Part shown: piece after piece, positions 6,381-16,061 of the stretch | Numbering within the stretch: position 1 is the first letter of the stretch | Layout: each line of letters begins with the position of its first letter | DNA from: a bacterium | GTDB lineage: Bacteria; Cyanobacteriota; Vampirovibrionia; Gastranaerophilales; Gastranaerophilaceae | Direction: 5' to 3' | DNA length: 44,328 nt | Assembly (NCBI GenBank): GCA_017941035.1 | Contig: JAGAXG010000019.1 | Coordinates: 1 to 44,328 of the forward strand | Made by a program: the position numbers and the translations under genes | The notes under the pieces: model-generated | What the model saw: only the letters and a program-made list of their open reading frames with translations | Database searches by the model: none | What the model was told of the DNA's origin: nothing

Positions 6381-7271
6381 ATGTGCAAGCTTAATTTTAT
6401 AGTTGATAATGAAAAATGCATCCACTGCGGACTTTGCATACAAGATTGTGAAGCTAAAATTATAGAATTTAATTCCGAAAAAATCCCACATATTTTAAAA
6501 GAAAACGAAAAACACTGCATAAAATGCCAGCATTGCCTTGCGATTTGTCCTAATGGGGCTATTTCAATTTTCAATAAAAATCCGCAAAATTCAATTGAAT
6601 GCAGTAACTTTCCGGATAGCAATCAACTTTTAAATCTCATTAAATCCAGAAGAAGTATTCGCAACTACAAAAGCGAAAACTTAAACCAAGAAACAATGGA
6701 AAAACTTAAATCCATGCTTAAATACCCGCCAACAGGATGCAACGATCACAGACTGCATATTTCAATTGTTGAAAACATTGAAGTTATGAACAAAATTCGC
6801 AACAGAGTTAATAACACTATTAAGAAACTTTTTCTTTCCAAAACACTAAATCCATTAACTAAAAAGTTCGATCGTTTCAAAAATTCTTTTATTAGCGGTG
6901 AAGATTTAATTTTTAGAAATGCTCCGCATATGATTGTTGTTTCAACCCCAATTGACGCTCCTTGTGCACCGGTTGATCCTGCAATATTACTAAGCTACTT
7001 TGAACTATACGCCCAAAGCCTTGGAGTAGGAACTTTATGGTGCGGATACGCAGAAATATGCTTCAAACTTATGCCAGAAATATGTGAAATACTAGAAATT
7101 CCTCAAGGATACAAAGTGGGATACGTAATGCTGTTTGGTCCAACAGACAGGACATACAAAAGATCTACTCAACCGGAGGAATACGAAATTACAACAGTTC
7201 AAGCCGATAAAGAAATTAGTCTTTCCACACTTGATAAAATAAAAAGATTGTTTTGGAATTCACTAAGATAA
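6381..7271 (+). CDS. Ferredoxin-nitroreductase fusion protein
   Basis: A 296-residue protein. Residues 1-80 form a bacterial-type 2[4Fe-4S] ferredoxin (CIHCGLCIQDC and CIKCQHCLAICP). The rest is an FMN-binding nitroreductase-fold domain, starting at SRRSIRNYK near residue 93, with GVGTLWCGYAE and GYVMLFG near the C-terminus. Members of this fused family probably pass electrons from ferredoxin to flavin; the substrate is unknown. The start at 6381 was chosen over the in-frame upstream codon at 6327 because AAAGGAG lies 6 nt before it and the upstream residues are not ferredoxin-like. Its stop is one base from the stop of the convergent gene at 7273. Family call is firm, physiological role open. 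Confidence 0.9.
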   Translation: MCKLNFIVDNEKCIHCGLCIQDCEAKIIEFNSEKIPHILKENEKHCIKCQHCLAICPNGAISIFNKNPQNSIECSNFPDSNQLLNLIKSRRSIRNYKSENLNQETMEKLKSMLKYPPTGCNDHRLHISIVENIEVMNKIRNRVNNTIKKLFLSKTLNPLTKKFDRFKNSFISGEDLIFRNAPHMIVVSTPIDAPCAPVDPAILLSYFELYAQSLGVGTLWCGYAEICFKLMPEICEILEIPQGYKVGYVMLFGPTDRTYKRSTQPEEYEITTVQADKEISLSTLDKIKRLFWNSLR

Positions 7272-7272
7272 A

Positions 7273-8589
7273 TTATTTATCAAAATTCATTTGAAGCCAA
7301 TTGAATCTATGATTTCCTACTAAATTTGTATTCAACGCGAGTTCTCTTGCTTCAGTATTATCTTCAAGACTAAATTCCGGATTGCAAATAACCTTAAATT
7401 TGTGGCTTTCACTTATCTTATCAAGTTCGAAAGTGTTATACCTTTCTGAAATTTTCTGAGAAATAACTTCAGATAAAGATGAAGAATGATGTTTTCTCAA
7501 TGCTTTATCTAAAGCGAAACCCAAAGGTCCGGTTACAATGAGTCCATTTGCACCTTCATTTTCTTTAATTACTGCGAATTTTGCCAGACTTGATGCATAT
7601 TTGTCAATTGCACTTCGCCTTGCATGTTTAAAATCTTTCGAAAAATCATCTGTTACCTTTATACTATTTTCATCGTAGAGCGTATATATAGGTTTTAAGA
7701 CTTTTTCACTTGCAGGATCAGAAGAATCTTTAGGAGCTAATTTTTTTAATGATAATAAAAGATTTTTTAATTTTTCACCTTTTGCACCTTTTGGAAGTAT
7801 AAAAATTTCTGAAGTAACAACTTGACCGACTCCACAATTTGCTATTTCAGGAACAATTTGTTTATTTATACCCATCGCATTACAAAAATTAGTTATTAAT
7901 TTAGATGCTGAAGCTCCTGCATTTGCTATTTTAACAAGTCCTTGCTCATCAGTAAAATAACTGCTACCTGTTGCATCAACAATTGCTGAAGTTTCGGATA
8001 CGGCACGAATATTAGAAATTCCGCATCCTCCGCCAGTTATAGCAACCGAATAATGATCTCCGGCATGAAGCATATTTTTTTCATTTAATTTATTTGCTAT
8101 TGCAAGACCACTTCCCATAGAATCTTGAAATAATCTTACATTACAATTTTTCGCAATTTTTACGCCTGCTTCTTTTAAAAATTTTGGCATTAAATTAAAA
8201 TCAATATCACTCATTCCAAGAGAATTTTGTCCGCGAATATTATCAGCATATAAAAGTTTGTTATTATAAACAGATCCGGGCATAAAAAATACAAGATCTT
8301 TTACTGTTTTGTCTTTTGGGTTGATTTTAAGCCCCTCTTGGTAGCATTGAGCCATTTTCCCAGCCAATTTTCTTAAAAAATCTTCAGCAGAAGAATAAAC
8401 TCTTTCACCTTGCGTATTTACAATATTTTTCATTTTATAAATTGTTTTATTACTCTTATTTGGAATAATAAGAGCTTTTAAAGAATTTTCGCCAACGCTT
8501 CCTCCTACATCGATTAAAAACCTGCTTGAAAACGAAGGATTATTTTTATATTGACCATTACTAAAACTTGAAACAGGACTTATCTGCAT
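7273..8589 (-). CDS. Divergent ROK/glucokinase-fold (ASKHA) protein
   Basis: A 438-residue protein. LIDVGGSVGE near residue 25 and VAITGGGCGISNI near 185 look like the two phosphate-binding loops of the sugar-kinase/Hsp70/actin fold, and GANGLIVTGPLGFALDKAL near 350 resembles the adenosine motif of ROK proteins. Zinc-binding ROK cysteines are not evident. A carbohydrate or amino-sugar kinase is plausible, but the substrate cannot be read. The start is the ATG at 8589, with GGGGGT 8 nt upstream, rather than the TTG at 8604. The N-terminal 25 residues (MQISPVSSFSNGQYKNNPSF) precede the fold and resemble the N-terminus of the 202-aa membrane protein at 28328, suggesting a shared lineage-specific signal. 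Confidence 0.7.
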   Translation of the reverse strand: MQISPVSSFSNGQYKNNPSFSSRFLIDVGGSVGENSLKALIIPNKSNKTIYKMKNIVNTQGERVYSSAEDFLRKLAGKMAQCYQEGLKINPKDKTVKDLVFFMPGSVYNNKLLYADNIRGQNSLGMSDIDFNLMPKFLKEAGVKIAKNCNVRLFQDSMGSGLAIANKLNEKNMLHAGDHYSVAITGGGCGISNIRAVSETSAIVDATGSSYFTDEQGLVKIANAGASASKLITNFCNAMGINKQIVPEIANCGVGQVVTSEIFILPKGAKGEKLKNLLLSLKKLAPKDSSDPASEKVLKPIYTLYDENSIKVTDDFSKDFKHARRSAIDKYASSLAKFAVIKENEGANGLIVTGPLGFALDKALRKHHSSSLSEVISQKISERYNTFELDKISESHKFKVICNPEFSLEDNTEARELALNTNLVGNHRFNWLQMNFDK

Positions 8590-8663
8590 ATATTTTACCC
8601 CCAATACATAAATAAATATAAAAGACTAAAACCCTGTAAAAATAATTTTTGCCATTATGATAA

Positions 8664-8710
8664 AAATAAAAAAAAGGAAGTGCTCCGGTAAATGAAAGGA
8701 GCCGGAGCAC
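8664..8710 (-). terminator. Terminator of the pilin-like gene
   Basis: A perfect 9-bp stem, GTGCTCCGG (8680-8688) with CCGGAGCAC (8702-8710), followed on the minus strand by CTTCCTTTTTTTTATTTTT. A second hairpin, ATCAAGTC (8725-8732) / GACTTGAT (8744-8751), lies between it and the stop codon and may stabilise the mRNA 3' end. Confidence 0.92.
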
Positions 8711-8771
8711 AATAATGTAAAGCATATCAAGTCCGATTCGGTAGACTTGATGTTATGTTATTAGTTTTTTG

Positions 8772-9593
8772 TTATTTTGACGTTGTCAAAACATATTTAG
8801 CTGCGTTAGTTGCAGGTTCAACAGTTGCATCGTGGAATACAACAGGATAAATATCTGTCATATGGTTAGCATCTGCACCTACTGTACAAGGTGATTCAGG
8901 ATTTAAAGTAGGAGCTGTAATTGTAGCTGAACCAGTACCGCAAGCTACTTCTTTGTTAGGTAATGTTGCACCGTTTACGTCGATAAAACCGATACAGCCA
9001 TTTAATGAACCTCCAGATTTCAATTGATTATTAGTTAGAGGTGTCCCAATAGCTAAAGTACAACCTTTTGCACCTGCAGGGAATGCTATTAATGATCCGT
9101 CTGCAAGACCATACATTATATATCCGGAAGGTGCTGAACCTTCTACTCCTTCGCTATTTGATGAAGTAGCTTCATCCCCAGATCCTGCCGCGGCAGTAGC
9201 TTTACCAACTGTATATGTCTTAACTAATGTATATGTTCCACTTTTGCTTGAAACTTTAGTTGCATCTGTCCCGTAATCTGTAGCACCTGCTAATGTTCCG
9301 TTTAAAATCGCGCAGAATGTCAATTTGCTATCAGGATTGTCCTCTGCCCCTGCAACTCCATTCTCTCCTGCTGCTGTACATGCTGCTGTAGTTGCTCCGT
9401 AATCAATGTCATACTGAGCTTGTGCCATCAAACCTGCTTGGTTCAATGTTGATAATGTTTTCTTAAACTGTGATCTGAATTTTGCTGAATTTGTGTTAGC
9501 AATCAATGTTGGAATAGTCATTGCTGCAACTACGCCGATGATACCCAAAGTAATCAATACTTCTGCCAAAGTAAAACCGAATTTTTTGTTCAT
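8772..9593 (-). CDS. Pilin-like protein with class III prepilin leader
   Basis: A 273-residue protein with the short positive leader MNKKFG followed by FTLAEVLITLGIIGVVAAMT: the cleavage/N-methylation site (G6/F7), Glu at mature position 5, and the hydrophobic helix of type IV pilins and type II secretion pseudopilins. The soluble domain is Ala/Gly/Thr-rich with six cysteines and contains GCIGFIDVNGATLPNK, a motif shared in part with two other pilin-like proteins in this window. It is exported, processed by a prepilin peptidase (not in the window) and assembled at the inner membrane. Start supported by AAAGGTGA 8 nt upstream. It has a consensus promoter overlapped by a repeated operator, and its own terminator, so it is monocistronic and regulated. 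Whether it is a pilus subunit or a pseudopilin cannot be decided. Confidence 0.9.
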   Translation of the reverse strand: MNKKFGFTLAEVLITLGIIGVVAAMTIPTLIANTNSAKFRSQFKKTLSTLNQAGLMAQAQYDIDYGATTAACTAAGENGVAGAEDNPDSKLTFCAILNGTLAGATDYGTDATKVSSKSGTYTLVKTYTVGKATAAAGSGDEATSSNSEGVEGSAPSGYIMYGLADGSLIAFPAGAKGCTLAIGTPLTNNQLKSGGSLNGCIGFIDVNGATLPNKEVACGTGSATITAPTLNPESPCTVGADANHMTDIYPVVFHDATVEPATNAAKYVLTTSK

Positions 9594-9691
9594 AATCTTT
9601 CACCTTTCTTTTTTTAAAGTAAATATAACTTCCCGCGTACATAAAAGAGATAATATCCTCAATTATTGTCCATGCAGTTACGTACATTTTT

Positions 9692-9720
9692 ATTATAACA
9701 TGTTTAACATTGATTGTCAA
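9692..9720 (-). promoter_or_regulatory. Consensus sigma-70 promoter of the pilin-like gene
   Basis: On the minus strand TTGACA (9720-9715), exactly 17 nt, then TATAAT (9697-9692): both hexamers are perfect consensus. Transcription would start near 9685, leaving a leader of about 90 nt. Read on the plus strand, the overlapping TTGTCA (9714-9719) could be the -35 of the divergent XRE gene, but no good -10 box follows for it. Confidence 0.88.
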
Positions 9721-9734
9721 CATGTTTAACATTG
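9697..9734. promoter_or_regulatory. Duplicated operator between pilin-like gene and XRE regulator
   Basis: AACATGTTTAACATTG occurs twice in direct orientation, at 9697-9712 and 9719-9734, 22 nt apart (two helical turns). Each copy contains the palindrome AACATGTT. Copy 1 fills most of the spacer of the pilin promoter and touches its -10; copy 2 abuts the -35. The adjacent XRE-family gene is the obvious candidate to bind here and block the pilin promoter and possibly its own. Confidence 0.75.
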
Positions 9735-9785
9735 TTAGTTTAAAAATTCAATGGGGATAATATAAATAAGGGATGGATATTATTG

Positions 9786-10112
9786 ATGAAAAGCCGTTTG
9801 CAAGAACAACTTGGTAAAAGAATTCAATATCTGAGAAAAATTAAGGGATACAGCCAAGAATTATTTGCCGAAAAAATTGATATTGCAACTAATACACTTA
9901 GCAGTATTGAACGAGGTAATGCGTTTATGACTGCAGTTACATTGGAAAATATTGCAAAAGAACTCAATGTTGAACCTAGAGAATTATTTACTTTTTCTGA
10001 AATTGATGATAATCAAAAAAAATATGAATACATTAAAAAAAGTCTTGAATTCATAAAAGATGATGAACTAAGACTTCAAATTCTTTATAATGTTACAAAA
10101 GGATTATACTAG
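9786..10112 (+). CDS. XRE-family transcriptional regulator
   Basis: A 108-residue protein. Residues 1-65 are a Cro/CI-type helix-turn-helix: LGKRIQYLRKIKGYSQELFA, then IDIATNTLSSIERG (recognition helix) and LENIAKELNVEPRELFTF. The C-terminal 40 residues are helical and probably dimerise. The ATG at 9786 follows the TTG at 9783 by one codon; GGGATGG upstream serves as ribosome site for either. It is divergent from the pilin-like gene across 192 nt carrying a duplicated operator, which suggests autoregulation and control of the pilin. Its stop lies 7 nt from the stop of the convergent TolC-like gene. Confidence 0.9.
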   Translation: MKSRLQEQLGKRIQYLRKIKGYSQELFAEKIDIATNTLSSIERGNAFMTAVTLENIAKELNVEPRELFTFSEIDDNQKKYEYIKKSLEFIKDDELRLQILYNVTKGLY

Positions 10113-10118
10113 AGCTTA

Positions 10119-11606
10119 TTATAAATCCTTATCTGATTCTTCAATAGGAGCTCCTATTACACGCTCTATTTCTGCTGCATTTATATTGTAATTTAAAAGG
10201 ACAGAGTAATAATCAAGCTGAGCATTTAAATATGTATTTTCAGAATCCTTAAACTCGATTGCGTCACCTAAACCAACTTGATAGCGTCTAAAAGCTTGGT
10301 ATTGTTGTTCTTTAGCCTGTTGAAGGGCGAGTTTTGCAACACGAATACTATCATAAGAATTCATTAAGCTTATATAAGCACTTTTAACACTCAAATATAA
10401 ATCCTGCTTTTCCTTTTCATAGTCCGCGACAGCTTTTGTATACGAAGCAGTTGCCTCATCGACTTGCTTTTTCAAAAGCATTAAATTTACTCCGGCATAT
10501 TCTAATTGAACGCCAACTTGATATCCGGAATCACTATTTATTTCACGTCCACCGTGTTGATACGACCCAAAAGCACTTAAATTAGGCGTAAAAGCCCTTT
10601 TTGATGCACGAATTGTTAACTCGGATGCTTCCATTCGTTTTTTTGCAGATAGCAACGAAGGTCTGGATTTCTGCGCTATATCAATTAAATCAGCAAAATT
10701 AACTTTATATTCTTTGTTATTTAATTCATCCGTCAATACAACTCCAGCAAGTTCAGGAACACCGACAGCATTTGCCAATTCTACTGCCGCAAGCTCAAGA
10801 GTATTTTTTGCTTTTATTAAATTTAATTGAGCTTTACCAAGATTGTATTCAGCAAAAGTTACATCTATTTTTGCTTTTTCACCTATATCGTAATAAGCTT
10901 TAGCTTGTTTTAGCTGTAATTCATAATCCTGAACCGTATTTTCATAAACTTTTTCTTGAAGTTTTGCAAATAAAAGATTATAATAAGCCACTTTGACATT
11001 ATATATAACAAGTTCAATACTTGTTTCTGCATCATATCTTGAAGATTCGTAATATTTTTGCGCATTATCAGCCATTGCTTTTGTTTTTCCAAAATCAAAC
11101 AATAACATGTCAGCAGATATATTTGGGACATAAAAAAGATTATATTTTTGCGGAATCATCTTAGACATAGCTCCCCCCATAGTCATTAGCATGTCGTTAC
11201 GAGAATAACTAACCCCTGCTCCTATAGTTGGAAAATAATTTGCCCAAGCCTGACCGACTCTTGATTTATAAATCTCTGAATTACTTATTACAGACATAAT
11301 TACAGGATTATGAATAATCGCTAGTTTTATACAATCTTTTAAAGAAACTTCATGGGGAATATTTACATTATCATCATAATTTATTTTACTATCAATTACT
11401 GAAAATTTTGACTCATACATCTTTTCAGCCTCTTCAGATGCTGATTTTCGTTTTTTTTCAGTAAGTTCTAGGGTCTTTAATACGCGTTTTTGATTAACTT
11501 TTTGAGTTTTTTCCGGTTTTATAGTTTTAACTTTTTCAATTTTTTTTGCCTCTGCAGTGAATCCAAAAACAAAAGCCGTTATTAACACAGCTAAAATCTT
11601 TTTCAT
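10119..11606 (-). CDS. TolC-family outer membrane efflux channel
   Basis: A 495-residue protein with a signal peptide ([20 protein letters not shown]), then a Lys-rich linker of about 60 residues, then an outer-membrane efflux domain starting at VSLKDCIKLAIIHNPVIMSV near residue 90. The two long-helix repeats (VRQAY-like segments YNVKVAYYNLLFAKLQEKVY and LYLSVKSAYISLMNSYDSIR) are typical of TolC/OprM proteins, which form a trimeric beta-barrel and periplasmic tunnel. It is the third partner of the tripartite pump: its start overlaps the RND gene stop by one nt (TAATG). The Lys-rich linker after the signal peptide is longer than usual in the family. Substrate unknown. Confidence 0.92.
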   Translation of the reverse strand: MKKILAVLITAFVFGFTAEAKKIEKVKTIKPEKTQKVNQKRVLKTLELTEKKRKSASEEAEKMYESKFSVIDSKINYDDNVNIPHEVSLKDCIKLAIIHNPVIMSVISNSEIYKSRVGQAWANYFPTIGAGVSYSRNDMLMTMGGAMSKMIPQKYNLFYVPNISADMLLFDFGKTKAMADNAQKYYESSRYDAETSIELVIYNVKVAYYNLLFAKLQEKVYENTVQDYELQLKQAKAYYDIGEKAKIDVTFAEYNLGKAQLNLIKAKNTLELAAVELANAVGVPELAGVVLTDELNNKEYKVNFADLIDIAQKSRPSLLSAKKRMEASELTIRASKRAFTPNLSAFGSYQHGGREINSDSGYQVGVQLEYAGVNLMLLKKQVDEATASYTKAVADYEKEKQDLYLSVKSAYISLMNSYDSIRVAKLALQQAKEQQYQAFRRYQVGLGDAIEFKDSENTYLNAQLDYYSVLLNYNINAAEIERVIGAPIEESDKDL

Positions 11607-14600
11607 TATTCCTCTATCTCCAAATCTTTTTCAGTAATTTCGTGTTTAGGAAATTTGTCAACATATTCTTGTACTATTACATAAAATGCAGGGGTTAATA
11701 CTGCACCCAAAGTCGCAGCAGCAACCATACCGCCAAACACAGTTGATCCAACTGATATTCTTGAATTTGCGCCAGCTCCGGATGCAAAAATCATTGGTAA
11801 TACCCCAATTATAAATGCAAGTTCTGTCATCATAATTGCTCTGAATCTTAATCTTGCGGCTTTAATAGCTGAATCCTTCACAGAAAGTCCATTTTCTTCA
11901 TGTTGCTGCTTTGCGAATTCAACAATCAAAATAGATTGCTTAGCTGCTAAACCAACCAATGTAATCATTCCGACCTGAGAATATATATCAAATGCTTGAT
12001 TTATCATCAACTGAAAAATCAAAGCTCCTAAGGCCGCAACAGGAGCTATTAATAATACCGCAAGCGGTATTGTATAACTCTCGTATAACGCAACCAAGAA
12101 TAAATATACAAATATCAATGCAAAAGCAACTATCATTAGCGTTTGGCCTGAAGCTTCTCTTTCTTGGGCAGAAGTTCCTGACCAATCAAAAGTCATATCT
12201 GAAGGTAATATCCTTTTTGCAACATTCTCCATAGCTTTCATAGCATCTCCAGAGCTTTTACCGGAAGCCTGCTGTCCTTGTATTTGAACAGATTTATAAA
12301 GATTATATCTTGATATTGAAGCTGTTCCTATAGTTTGTTTTAATTTTATCAATGACAATATAGGGACCTGGATTCCATTTTTGTTTGTAACATAAATACC
12401 TTCAAGATCAGTTGCTTTATTTCTGAATTTACTTTCTGCCTGTAATTCTACCTTAAACACTCGCCCATACTTGTTAAAATCATTCACATAATAAGTCCCG
12501 AGCATAGAACTTAATGTAGAATAAAGTTCTTGCAAATCAACATTCTGAGCCATTGCTTTTGCATAATCTATATCTAAAGTATACTGAGGAACATTTGCCT
12601 GAAATGTCGTATTTACACTGGATAACGCTTTATCTTGATTTGCAGCGGCAATAAGTTTTTTCACCCAAAGCTCCATTTCTTGCGGAGTATGATCTCCTTG
12701 AGAAAGCATTTGAAATTCAAAACCGCCCATCATACTCATTCCATTGATAGCAGGAGGTGAAAATGAAATAATTGAAGCCTCTTTTGTATTTGAAGCAATT
12801 GCCCTAACTTTTTTAAGAATTGCAATATGAGATAAATTCGTAGGTTTACCTTGTATTTTTCGTTTCAGCCATTTAATCGGGCCTATTTTTCTGTAATCAT
12901 AATCTTTTAATCTTACAATTACAAAGGATGTATTAGAAGCAGCAAATCCTCCAAAAACCGTAAGATTTTCTTTGTCAACACCGTCAATTTCACCTACTTG
13001 ACTTGCAAATTTAGTTGAAACAGCTTCCGTTCTTGACAAAGACGCTCCATCCGGTAATGTTATTTGTGCCAACAAAACCCCCTGATCTTCATCCGGAATA
13101 AAACCAGTAGAAGTTATTCCAAATACAAGCGCAATTAATAATACTATTCCAGTGTAAAAAGTTATTACCAACTTTTTGTTATATACAAATTTTTCAACAT
13201 ATTCCATATAAAAATCTTCAAGTTTGTCAAACATTTGATTAAATTTTACAACTATCCTCATCGTTTTTCTTCCAACACGCTTAAGAATATGTTTACAATG
13301 TGCAAAAATATCATTTTTATCTTTTTCACTACATTCATCCTGATTTTTCTTCCCTAAAAAATGAGAACACATAGCAGGAGAAAGAGTTAATGCACATATT
13401 GCAGAAATCGCAATAGATACAGCAATACATACCGCAAATTGTTTATACATAACACCGGTCATCCCTCCCATAAAAATTATAGGAACAAATACCGCCATTA
13501 AAACCATAGCCATAGCAACAAGAGACGGACCAACCTCTTTCATTGTGAGTTGAGTTGCAATAACAGCAGATTTACCTTCTTCCAGATGCCTATTAACATT
13601 TTCAATAACAACAATAGCATCGTCGACTACTACCCCAACCGCTAATACTAAAGCAAATAATGACAATAAATTAATTGACATATTTAAAGCTTTTAAAACA
13701 ACAAAAGTACCTATCAAGGATACAGGAATAGTTGCACAAGGGACTAATGTCGCCATTCCGTCTCCCAAAAATAAGAAAATGATAATTACGACAATTAAAC
13801 CTGTTAAAAGTATTGTAAATTCAACTTCTGACATAGACTCTTGAATATAATTAGCATCATCCTTAATCGTAGCAATCTCTAATCCGTTATTTAATCTTGA
13901 ATTGAGCTCATCAACTTTTTTATGAACTGCTTTAGACATGTTAATAATATTTGCATCCGGCTGTTGAGAAATAATAATTACTGCAGATGGTTTACCTCCG
14001 ACTAAACCCAAATTCTGATAAGTTTGAGAGCCTAATTCCACTCTTGCAATATCTTTAATTTTAACATTTGATCCATCAATATTTGAACGAATGATTATAT
14101 TCTCAAATTCTTTTACATCACGAAGTCTTCCTTGAGTTTTCAATGTAATTTGCAAAGCTTGTTCATCATCAGTAGGTCTTTGCCCTACTGCACCAGCAGT
14201 AACTTGAGTATTTTGAGCAATTATAGCAGATTTTACTTCTGATGTTGAGATATTTAAACCTGCCATTTTTTGAGGGTCAAGCCATATTCTCATAGAATAG
14301 TCACCGGCGCCATATACATCGACATCAGCAACCCCTTCTACACGTTTTAATTCATCTTTAATATATATAGAACCATAATTTGTCAAATCTAACTGAGACC
14401 AATTGCCACTTTTTGGAACAAGTGTCAAAATTAATGCTCCGGAACCAGCAGTTCTACTAACCGCAGTAACACCTGTCCTTTGTACTTCTTCTGGTAATTG
14501 AGATTGTACTTGTTGAATTCGATTTTGAACATTCATAAGGTTTATATTTTTATCTGTACCAACTTTAAAATACATAGTTAGCTGATACATTCCATCGTAA

Positions 14601-14869
14601 GAAGTAGAAGTCATATATGCAAGGTTTTCAACCCCGTTTAATTTCTGTTCAAGAACTGTAGCCACTGACGATTCAACAACCTCGGCACTTGCGCCCATAT
14701 AATTAGCATTTACTCTAATTTGAGGCGGTGTAACATCAGGATAACTTTCTTGTTTTAATCCGGACAGAGATATCAAACCCATTAAAACAATACAAATTGA
14801 TATTACAAGGGCAAACCTAGGTTTTTGAATAAAAAAATATAATTTTGCTTTTTCAAGTATTTTTTTCAT
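11606..14869 (-). CDS. RND-family (HAE1) efflux pump inner-membrane subunit
   Basis: A 1087-residue AcrB-type transporter with the expected two halves. The first transmembrane helix is at residues 17-36. TM4 carries [16 protein letters not shown] near residue 405, with the paired Asp that carry protons in AcrB-like pumps. Further helices are near 340-560 and 890-1070, with two large periplasmic loops. Proton-driven export of hydrophobic compounds through the partner channel is the family function. It lies between the membrane fusion protein and the TolC-like channel with one-nt overlaps on each side, so the three form one coupled unit. The basic cytoplasmic loop after TM6 (about 505-555) is somewhat extended. 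Substrate (drug, bile salt or lipid) cannot be read from sequence. Confidence 0.95.
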   Translation of the reverse strand: MKKILEKAKLYFFIQKPRFALVISICIVLMGLISLSGLKQESYPDVTPPQIRVNANYMGASAEVVESSVATVLEQKLNGVENLAYMTSTSYDGMYQLTMYFKVGTDKNINLMNVQNRIQQVQSQLPEEVQRTGVTAVSRTAGSGALILTLVPKSGNWSQLDLTNYGSIYIKDELKRVEGVADVDVYGAGDYSMRIWLDPQKMAGLNISTSEVKSAIIAQNTQVTAGAVGQRPTDDEQALQITLKTQGRLRDVKEFENIIIRSNIDGSNVKIKDIARVELGSQTYQNLGLVGGKPSAVIIISQQPDANIINMSKAVHKKVDELNSRLNNGLEIATIKDDANYIQESMSEVEFTILLTGLIVVIIIFLFLGDGMATLVPCATIPVSLIGTFVVLKALNMSINLLSLFALVLAVGVVVDDAIVVIENVNRHLEEGKSAVIATQLTMKEVGPSLVAMAMVLMAVFVPIIFMGGMTGVMYKQFAVCIAVSIAISAICALTLSPAMCSHFLGKKNQDECSEKDKNDIFAHCKHILKRVGRKTMRIVVKFNQMFDKLEDFYMEYVEKFVYNKKLVITFYTGIVLLIALVFGITSTGFIPDEDQGVLLAQITLPDGASLSRTEAVSTKFASQVGEIDGVDKENLTVFGGFAASNTSFVIVRLKDYDYRKIGPIKWLKRKIQGKPTNLSHIAILKKVRAIASNTKEASIISFSPPAINGMSMMGGFEFQMLSQGDHTPQEMELWVKKLIAAANQDKALSSVNTTFQANVPQYTLDIDYAKAMAQNVDLQELYSTLSSMLGTYYVNDFNKYGRVFKVELQAESKFRNKATDLEGIYVTNKNGIQVPILSLIKLKQTIGTASISRYNLYKSVQIQGQQASGKSSGDAMKAMENVAKRILPSDMTFDWSGTSAQEREASGQTLMIVAFALIFVYLFLVALYESYTIPLAVLLIAPVAALGALIFQLMINQAFDIYSQVGMITLVGLAAKQSILIVEFAKQQHEENGLSVKDSAIKAARLRFRAIMMTELAFIIGVLPMIFASGAGANSRISVGSTVFGGMVAAATLGAVLTPAFYVIVQEYVDKFPKHEITEKDLEIEE

Positions 14870-16041
14870 TATTTAAGATCTTTCTTCTGTTTCTTTTCAT
14901 AATCAGCTTTTGAAATAATTTTAACACTTTGTCTTTCAGTATTTATATCTTGAACACCAGCAACTACAACTTTATCAGTATATTTCAAACCGGATTCAAC
15001 GATCCAATTGTTATCTATTTCATCAGAAACTTTAATATCCTTTCTAACAACTTTATTATCTTTATCAACAACCCAAACATAGTAACCACTCATCGCATCA
15101 CCTTTTGTACATGCCTGAGGCACAGCCATATAATTAACCTTTTGAGATGAAACAAGTTTTACACGCATATAATCGCCAGGAACAAGCCATCCTTTTGGAT
15201 TTTCAAATGTTGCCCTCATCGGTATTGATCCGGAATTTTTATCAATTTGATTATCCACAAAATCTATAATTCCATCTTTTTCATACCATTTACCACCTTC
15301 GAATTGAACTTTTACTTTTACACCTTTAAATTCATCACTCACTTTTAGTAATTTCACAAAATCTGATGCTCTTAAGCTAAAAGTTACATATACAGGATCA
15401 ATACTTGAAACATTGACCAAAGGTCCTGATGTTAAAGTAACATAGTTACCTTCAGTAATTTTAATCTTTCCAATTCGTCCATCAATAGGCGATTTTATAG
15501 ATGTATAACTTAAATTGACTTTTGCCAGTTGTAATTTTTGTTTCGCGGAGTCTAACAATGCCTGATTTTGATTTCTTGAAGCTAAACTTTGATCAACATA
15601 AGAATGACTGACTAAATCCTCTTCAATTAGCGCATTTGCTCTGTTTAATTGCCGTTGAGAATTTAAAAGTAATGCACTGTATTGATTCACATTTGCCTGA
15701 GAGTTTCTAACCTCTAATTGATATTCTTGAGGATCTATTTGCAACAAAAGCTGACCTTTTTTAACGAAATCACCTTCATTAAAATATTTTTTCGTTAAAA
15801 AACCCGGAACTCTGGCCATTAAATCTACAGAATATTTTGCCTCTACACGTCCTGTTGATTCAGCTGAAATAAATGAATCCATCTTTATAGGATAATCTAC
15901 TACAACTTCTTTTGGCATACGCATCATCTGCTGCATTATAATTCCGGCAACAAATCCTGAAGCTTTATTATAAATTATAGGAACAATTATTATCAATAAA
16001 ACAAGTATAGCAAGACGTTTTCTTGTTAATTTAAATTTCAT
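14869..16041 (-). CDS. Periplasmic membrane fusion protein of the RND pump
   Basis: A 390-residue AcrA/MexA-type adaptor. An N-terminal membrane anchor ([20 protein letters not shown], residues 9-28) is not followed by a lipobox Cys, so it is anchored by the helix. The lipoyl half-motifs are at [20 protein letters not shown] (about 82-101) and [12 protein letters not shown]-like [20 protein letters not shown] (about 178-197), flanking a helical hairpin. The beta-barrel and membrane-proximal domains follow. It bridges the RND pump and the outer channel. Its gene follows the TPR gene by 20 nt and overlaps the RND gene by one nt. The C-terminal tail is Lys-rich. Confidence 0.93.
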   Translation of the reverse strand: MKFKLTRKRLAILVLLIIIVPIIYNKASGFVAGIIMQQMMRMPKEVVVDYPIKMDSFISAESTGRVEAKYSVDLMARVPGFLTKKYFNEGDFVKKGQLLLQIDPQEYQLEVRNSQANVNQYSALLLNSQRQLNRANALIEEDLVSHSYVDQSLASRNQNQALLDSAKQKLQLAKVNLSYTSIKSPIDGRIGKIKITEGNYVTLTSGPLVNVSSIDPVYVTFSLRASDFVKLLKVSDEFKGVKVKVQFEGGKWYEKDGIIDFVDNQIDKNSGSIPMRATFENPKGWLVPGDYMRVKLVSSQKVNYMAVPQACTKGDAMSGYYVWVVDKDNKVVRKDIKVSDEIDNNWIVESGLKYTDKVVVAGVQDINTERQSVKIISKADYEKKQKKDLK

Positions 16042-16061
16042 AACTTCTCTCCAAAAATATT

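Noticed and set aside
9496-9732. 78-aa reading frame overlapping the pilin leader and start
   Set aside because: It runs through the operator and promoter and overlaps the pilin start in another frame; it has no ribosome site and would start upstream of the predicted transcript.
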